Part shown: piece by piece, positions 60,048 to 64,000 of the stretch
Layout of the letters: each line of letters starts with the position of its first letter
How positions within the stretch are numbered: the stretch's first letter is position 1
Assembly: GCA_033851915.1 (NCBI GenBank)
Contig: JAWSVM010000002.1
Location: 32,927 to 96,926 of the forward strand
Length of the DNA: 64,000 nt
Source of the DNA: UBA1672 sp033851915
Lineage (GTDB): Bacteria; Pseudomonadota; Alphaproteobacteria; Micavibrionales; Micavibrionaceae
Reading direction: 5' to 3'
Made by a program: the position numbers and the translations under genes
Notes under the pieces: generated by a model
Told to the model about the DNA's origin: nothing
Databases searched by the model: none
The model's input: only the letters and a program-made list of their open reading frames with translations

Positions 60048-61325
60048 TTACAAAATCTCCGACAGCGTTTCGACAAACTCCTGAATATGAGCCTCCGTCG
60101 TCATTTCCGTCGCCGTAACCAATAATTGATTACCCTCCAAAGCATAACCACCAATAATATTACACGTTGCCAAATCTTCAACAACAATAGAAGCAGGCTT
60201 TGGCAACTCTACAATAAATTCATTAAAGAAATGTTCGCTGACAACACTGACACCATCAATAGAACCAAGTGCGTCCGCCAAGCGACACGCTGCCTCATGA
60301 TTTAACCGTGCAAGTTTTTTAAAGCCGCCCTCACCCAGCAAACTCATATGCACAGTAAAAGCCAGCGCGCAAAGCCCCTGATTGGTACAAATATTCGATG
60401 TCGCTTTTTCACGGCGAATATGTTGTTCCCGCGTGGAGAGCGTCAAGACAAAGCCGCGCTTACCATCCGTATCCTCAGTCATGCCACATAGACGCCCGGG
60501 CATTTGGCGCAAATATTTCTCACGGCAAGCAAAGAACCCCAGATGCGGGCCACCATAGCTCATCGCGACACCAATGCTTTGCGCTTCACCGCACACAATA
60601 TCGGCTTGCGTTGGCGCGGGCAGCATACCCAGTGATATAATTTCGTTAATCACAACAATCAGCAAAGCCCCTGTTGCATCACATTTCTTACGCCATACAT
60701 CATATTTATGAGGACAACCGAAGAAATCGGGCGATTGCACAATCACGCAGGCCGTCTCATCATCAGGGTCGCCGTCAGCCAGCACACTGTCATCAATATT
60801 GCCCATGTAACTGGCCAACACATCGCGATAATGCGGGTGCAGCGGCGTTCCTATGATAACTTTTTTACGCTTGGTAATGCGCATCGCCATCAGAGCAGCC
60901 TCGGTTGCCGCCGTTGAACCATCATAAAGCGACGCATTGGCAATATCCTGCCCCGTCAATTGCGCAATAAATGTCTGGAATTCAAACAAAGCCTGCAGCG
61001 TGCCTTGCGCGATTTCCGGTTGATACGGCGTATATGCGGTTAAGAATTCGCTACGTTGTATAATGTGGTCTACACTGGCGGGAATATGATGAAAATACGT
61101 GCCCGCACCAAGAAAAAACGGAACATCGGACGCGGCGATATTCTTTGCCGCCATCGCGGATAACGCACGTTCAACCTCCAGCTCTCCCTGATGGTCAGGC
61201 AAATCAACCAAACCATCAACAAAAGCAGATTTCGGGATATCAGTGTACAGCGCATCAACACTGTCCACACCAACGGTTTTCAGCATCTCTGCACGTGATT
61301 TATCTGTCTGCGGAAGATATCTCAT
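60048..61325 (-). CDS. gcvPA: glycine dehydrogenase (decarboxylating) subunit 1
   Basis: 425 residues, the N-terminal half of the P-protein: PFFLGAGTYFHHIPASVDHI, TPYQPEIAQGTLQALFEFQT and NASLYDGSTAATEAALMAMR are clear. It lacks the PLP lysine, as expected for this subunit. Starts with GGAG five bases before ATG and 15 bp after gcvH. Ends 24 bp before the small anchored protein. Confidence 0.96.
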   Translation of the reverse strand: MRYLPQTDKSRAEMLKTVGVDSVDALYTDIPKSAFVDGLVDLPDHQGELEVERALSAMAAKNIAASDVPFFLGAGTYFHHIPASVDHIIQRSEFLTAYTPYQPEIAQGTLQALFEFQTFIAQLTGQDIANASLYDGSTAATEAALMAMRITKRKKVIIGTPLHPHYRDVLASYMGNIDDSVLADGDPDDETACVIVQSPDFFGCPHKYDVWRKKCDATGALLIVVINEIISLGMLPAPTQADIVCGEAQSIGVAMSYGGPHLGFFACREKYLRQMPGRLCGMTEDTDGKRGFVLTLSTREQHIRREKATSNICTNQGLCALAFTVHMSLLGEGGFKKLARLNHEAACRLADALGSIDGVSVVSEHFFNEFIVELPKPASIVVEDLATCNIIGGYALEGNQLLVTATEMTTEAHIQEFVETLSEIL

Positions 61326-61340
61326 AATAACTCCAAAACC

Positions 61341-61718
61341 CTAATCAATTTCTTTAAGATAAGCATCATAAGCTGCGCTATCCATCAGAGCGTCCAACGC
61401 GGAGGCATCGGAAATCTTCAGCTTTACCAACCAGCCATTCTCATTAATCGGTGAAGAAATCAGCTCCAGCTCATCAGAGATTGGTGTATTGACTTCAACA
61501 ATTTCACCGGCAACGGGCGTATAAACTTCCGCCGCAGTCTTAACCGATTCAACAACAGCAACCTCATCGCCCACAGCAACGCTCTTCCCCGTATCAGGCA
61601 ATTCGATGAACACCAAGTCCCCAAGTGCGTCCTGCGCATGCTGTGTAATCCCTACAAAGGCGATATCACCATCAACATAGACACATTCATGATCCTTCGT
61701 ATATTTAAAATCAGCCAT
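61341..61718 (-). CDS. gcvH: glycine cleavage H protein
   Basis: 125 residues from MADFKYTKDHECVYV, with GGGAG 6 nt upstream; the earlier in-frame start adds four residues without a better site. Lipoyl-lysine motif VAVVESVKTAAEVYTPV near residue 60. Carries the aminomethyl group between P and T proteins. Positioned between gcvT and gcvPA. Confidence 0.97.
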   Translation of the reverse strand: MADFKYTKDHECVYVDGDIAFVGITQHAQDALGDLVFIELPDTGKSVAVGDEVAVVESVKTAAEVYTPVAGEIVEVNTPISDELELISSPINENGWLVKLKISDASALDALMDSAAYDAYLKEID

Positions 61719-61748
61719 TTTAACTCCCATTCTATTCAGTATTTACAT

Positions 61749-62834
61749 TTATTTCATTGCTTTGGTTTTAGGCGGCATAAAGGGCATTTTCGCCACTTCC
61801 GCTTCAATATTACGCCCACGCACAGTCACAAAAAGGCTCTGCCCTGCATCTGCATACTCTGTAGGGACATAACCCTGCCCAATCGAAACATTCAAAGACG
61901 GTGAGAAGCCGCCACTGGTTAGCACCCCAATCACTTCATCTTCAAGATTACGAATTTCCGCACCTTCGCGCGCAACCCCCTTGCCCGTCAACTTAATGCC
62001 AACGCGCTTTTTCGTCACACCATTCTCTTTTTGCGGCAACACCTTATCCGCGCCGATAAAACCGGTATTCGCCTTGCCCATAACCCAGCCAATCCCAGCC
62101 TCAATCGGCGTAGTTTTACTGTCAATATCGTGGCCATACAGGCAATAGCCCATCTCAAGACGCAAAGAATCCCGCGCCGCCAAACCAATAGGCTCCACCG
62201 CGTCATGTGCCAATAATTTATTCCATAGGTCAACTGCGTCATCATTTTGAACACTGATTTCAAAGCCATCTTCACCCGTATAGCCAACACGACTAATGAA
62301 CATGGAGTAATCCTTGTACCAAAGGCTCATATACGGAGTGTCCGACAAATCAATACCAAGCACGTCTTTTATAATACTTTCCGCCTTTGGCCCTTGTAGA
62401 GCCATCAGCGCCCAATCATCATAATGTTTGAATTCAATACCATCGGTTAGATTTTCTTTAATCCACGCAATGTCTTTGTCTTTACAGCCCGCATTAATCA
62501 CAAGATGAAATTCATCATCACCCGTTCTGGTGACCATAAGATCATCAATAATGCCACCATCTTCATTCATCAAAACGGTATATTTCGTGCGCTTAACGCC
62601 AAGTTTATCGTAGGAAGACGGGGTTAAACGCTCCAACAACGTTTGTGCACCCTTGCCTGTAAGGCTGACCTGACCCATATGCGACACATCAAACAGGCCT
62701 GCGTTTTCACGCACCCATTCATGTTCTTTCTTTACCCCGAGGCCATAATATAGCGGCATATCATAACCGGCAAATGCGCCCATTTTTGCTGATAACGAGA
62801 CATGCGCGGCATGTAAAGCAGTATAACGTGACAT
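61749..62834 (-). CDS. gcvT: aminomethyltransferase GcvT
   Basis: 361 residues. Diagnostic segments are FAGYDMPLYYGLGVKKEHEW, LFDVSHMGQVSLTGKGA and MGYCLYGHDIDSKTTPIEAG. It transfers the one-carbon unit to tetrahydrofolate. First gene of gcvT-H-PA-x-PB; AAGGA lies before the ATG. I looked for a glycine riboswitch upstream and found no matching sequence. Confidence 0.96.
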   Translation of the reverse strand: MSRYTALHAAHVSLSAKMGAFAGYDMPLYYGLGVKKEHEWVRENAGLFDVSHMGQVSLTGKGAQTLLERLTPSSYDKLGVKRTKYTVLMNEDGGIIDDLMVTRTGDDEFHLVINAGCKDKDIAWIKENLTDGIEFKHYDDWALMALQGPKAESIIKDVLGIDLSDTPYMSLWYKDYSMFISRVGYTGEDGFEISVQNDDAVDLWNKLLAHDAVEPIGLAARDSLRLEMGYCLYGHDIDSKTTPIEAGIGWVMGKANTGFIGADKVLPQKENGVTKKRVGIKLTGKGVAREGAEIRNLEDEVIGVLTSGGFSPSLNVSIGQGYVPTEYADAGQSLFVTVRGRNIEAEVAKMPFMPPKTKAMK

Positions 62835-62996
62835 TGCAATCCTTACACATTTTTTTAGCTAATACCGCGAACATAGCAAAGTCCCCTACCACATTGATAG
62901 AGGGAAAATGCGATTCTGAGAAAATATCACCAGTGTCAGATGAAAAGAAAGTAACCAAACGCACAAAAACAGCGCCTGATAATCACACCACACAAA

Positions 62997-63755
62997 TTAT
63001 TGAGGATGAGCCGTAAGGTCAATGCCGCGCTCTGCCACAGCTTGCAAATCCCACACATTCACGATGGGCGCTGTAACATCTATATAAACTTGAAGCTCAA
63101 TACCGTCCTTGATTAGATTATGGACATTATAATATCTATTGGAAACTTTATAAATCTTACTTCCTTTAACGGTGCCCCCAATACGACCAAGAATATATGT
63201 TTCCTCACCATAACTAACAATACGACAAGCTAAATCAGGATTTTCGCATTTAGCACCCTCGACAAGAATGGCTTTAAGCAAAGAACGCCTAACATTTGCA
63301 AGAAATATCTCATCACCAAAACGCTCATCAAGGCGGCTCATCGATAATGCAAAAGTAATGGCATCAAGGTGCGCAAGATGAGATCGAACCAAATATCTAT
63401 AGGAAATAAAAGCTTCTTGGACATCCTCTTTATTATCGGATGTATCAGCGATATATGCATATTCCGCCATTTCATCTAAAATTTCCTTTGAAAACGGCAT
63501 ATAATAATCAGTTTTAGCATAATAATTACGCATTCTTCTGATGTCATAATCGAAATCATCAGAGCCCTTTCGGAGAATGCCCACAACCTCATCATAATAT
63601 TCGGTAAACTGCGTAAGCGATCTCTCCAATCTAGTAAGCTTGTTGGGTGACATTTTTTTTGACGCCCGATCACTATCTCTCCCCGCGCTAGATTGCGCAG
63701 AGGCAACGGGAATATTCAGAGCAAACAAACAACATAAAATAATAGCAAAACGCAT
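62997..63755 (-). CDS. exported protein of unknown function
   Basis: 252 residues. Signal peptide MRFAIILCCLFALNIPVASA with cleavage near ASA-QSS. The mature part is helix-rich with charged residues (RLERSLTQFTEYYDEVVGIL; FDYDIRRMRNYYAKTDYYM), three cysteines including CENPDLACRI, and a C-terminal beta-rich segment ending GIDLTAHPQ. No family recognised. Probably periplasmic. Upstream the next visible element is a terminator 86 bp before its start, so it may be a single-gene unit. Confidence 0.7.
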   Translation of the reverse strand: MRFAIILCCLFALNIPVASAQSSAGRDSDRASKKMSPNKLTRLERSLTQFTEYYDEVVGILRKGSDDFDYDIRRMRNYYAKTDYYMPFSKEILDEMAEYAYIADTSDNKEDVQEAFISYRYLVRSHLAHLDAITFALSMSRLDERFGDEIFLANVRRSLLKAILVEGAKCENPDLACRIVSYGEETYILGRIGGTVKGSKIYKVSNRYYNVHNLIKDGIELQVYIDVTAPIVNVWDLQAVAERGIDLTAHPQ

Positions 63756-63840
63756 AATTCAAGACTTCCTTTTCTTTCAATATAACACCCATATGGAAAG
63801 AGGAAAACAAAAACGTTCCCCAGAATGCACTCACCATAGA

Positions 63841-63869
63841 AAAAGCCCCACTAAATAAGCAGGGCTTTT
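63841..63869. terminator. bidirectional terminator near the window end
   Basis: AAAAGCCCC-ACTAAATAAGC-AGGGCTTTT. The T tract on either side is short but the stem is symmetrical; it could terminate a minus-strand gene entering from beyond the edge. Confidence 0.6.
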
Positions 63870-63979
63870 GGAATTAGTTCCATTATTTATAAAGCAATTC
63901 CCTGTTCTTTCAGACGCAAGTTACGATGTTTAGTAAATTAAACAAGTAACGCAGCAGATCAAGAAAGAGCGCCTATAAA

Positions 63980-64000
63980 TTACTCAACAATTTTACTAAC
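63980..64000 (-). CDS. possible 3' end of an off-window gene (EF-Tu-like tail)
   Basis: On the minus strand the first bases read VSKIVE followed by TAA. This resembles the C-terminus of EF-Tu (VVxKIIE). Six residues cannot identify a gene; the match may be chance. A terminator lies 111 nt downstream. Confidence 0.2.
   Translation of the reverse strand, partial: VSKIVE

Larger units (their letters stand above)
63756..64000. other. window end: terminator and possible gene tail
   Basis: Between the exported-protein gene and the window edge lie AAAAGCCC...GGGCTTTT (63841-63869) and about 110 nt with no supported gene. The last 21 bases could be the final codons of an off-window gene. Confidence 0.4.

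Noticed and set aside
62835..62996. Glycine riboswitch upstream of gcvT
   Set aside because: No tandem aptamer signature (such as the GCCGAAGG-type core) is visible on the minus strand; only a short AT-rich leader.
63888..63936. Short minus-strand frame ending LRLKEQGIAL
   Set aside because: Only 16 codons between stops, with no start codon.

Overview
The window is a gene-dense stretch of a bacterial chromosome, almost certainly from an alphaproteobacterium. The evidence is the reverse-strand order pal, cpoB/ybgF, tilS, ftsH; the Caulobacter-type Cpa/Tad pilus genes; an AhpC/AhpD pair divergent from oxyR; a eukaryotic-like NADP isocitrate dehydrogenase; and a CCA-encoded tRNA-Met of alphaproteobacterial type. 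A deep-branching lineage near Rhodospirillales/Micavibrionales is my guess, not a demonstrated placement. There are no rRNA genes, CRISPR arrays, transposases or phage genes.

Layout. From 1 to 17.3 kb, nearly everything is on the minus strand and belongs to a tight-adherence (Flp/Tad) pilus locus: the start of an off-window gene, cpaF, cpaE, cpaD, cpaC, cpaB, cpaA, a short flp pilin gene, a signal peptidase I, tadG, two tadE/F-like pseudopilins, a small membrane protein, a membrane-anchored kinase-like protein with degenerate catalytic motifs, an AMIN-domain protein, a WecA/MraY-type sugar-phosphate transferase and a second flp gene. From 17.4 to 21.8 kb lie mnmC and mnmD (split here), an M3 peptidase and a small membrane protein. 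From 21.9 to 32.5 kb lie ftsH, tilS, cpoB, pal and envelope genes (SirB1-like, BON lipoprotein, yraN, rsmI, LpoA-like lipoprotein), then a probable metal-related pair (DUF2946 protein and a His/Met-rich outer-membrane barrel).

From 32.8 to 42 kb lie a TetR regulator, a glycosyltransferase, an MscS channel, a cysteine desulfurase/ferredoxin pair divergent from an alpha/beta hydrolase across a Fur-like box, and the ahpD-ahpC/oxyR peroxide module. From 42 to 50.5 kb are trhO, a GST, an ECF sigma operon (EF-hand protein, sigma factor, small membrane protein, Spy/CnrX-like sensor), orphan genes, icd, and a receiver/HPt pair. From 50.6 to 64 kb are mnmA, acidic orphan genes, tRNA-Met, a haem-c/PAS/GGDEF/EAL protein, purT, nusG, secE and a gcvT-H-PA-PB operon with an extra small membrane protein inside it.

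Themes. Four functions dominate: pilus and envelope biogenesis, tRNA wobble-base modification (mnmA, mnmC, mnmD, tilS, trhO, plus rRNA rsmI), peroxide/metal stress and one-carbon metabolism. The most unusual non-coding signal is a family of roughly 100-120 nt imperfect palindromes. Three of the four full copies end on the stop codon of the preceding gene (cpoB, ahpD, ahpC), and all four share a CGTAT...ATACG tip while their arms differ in sequence but stay complementary. A second, 43-44 nt hairpin repeat brackets a single orphan gene at 46.2-46.9 kb.
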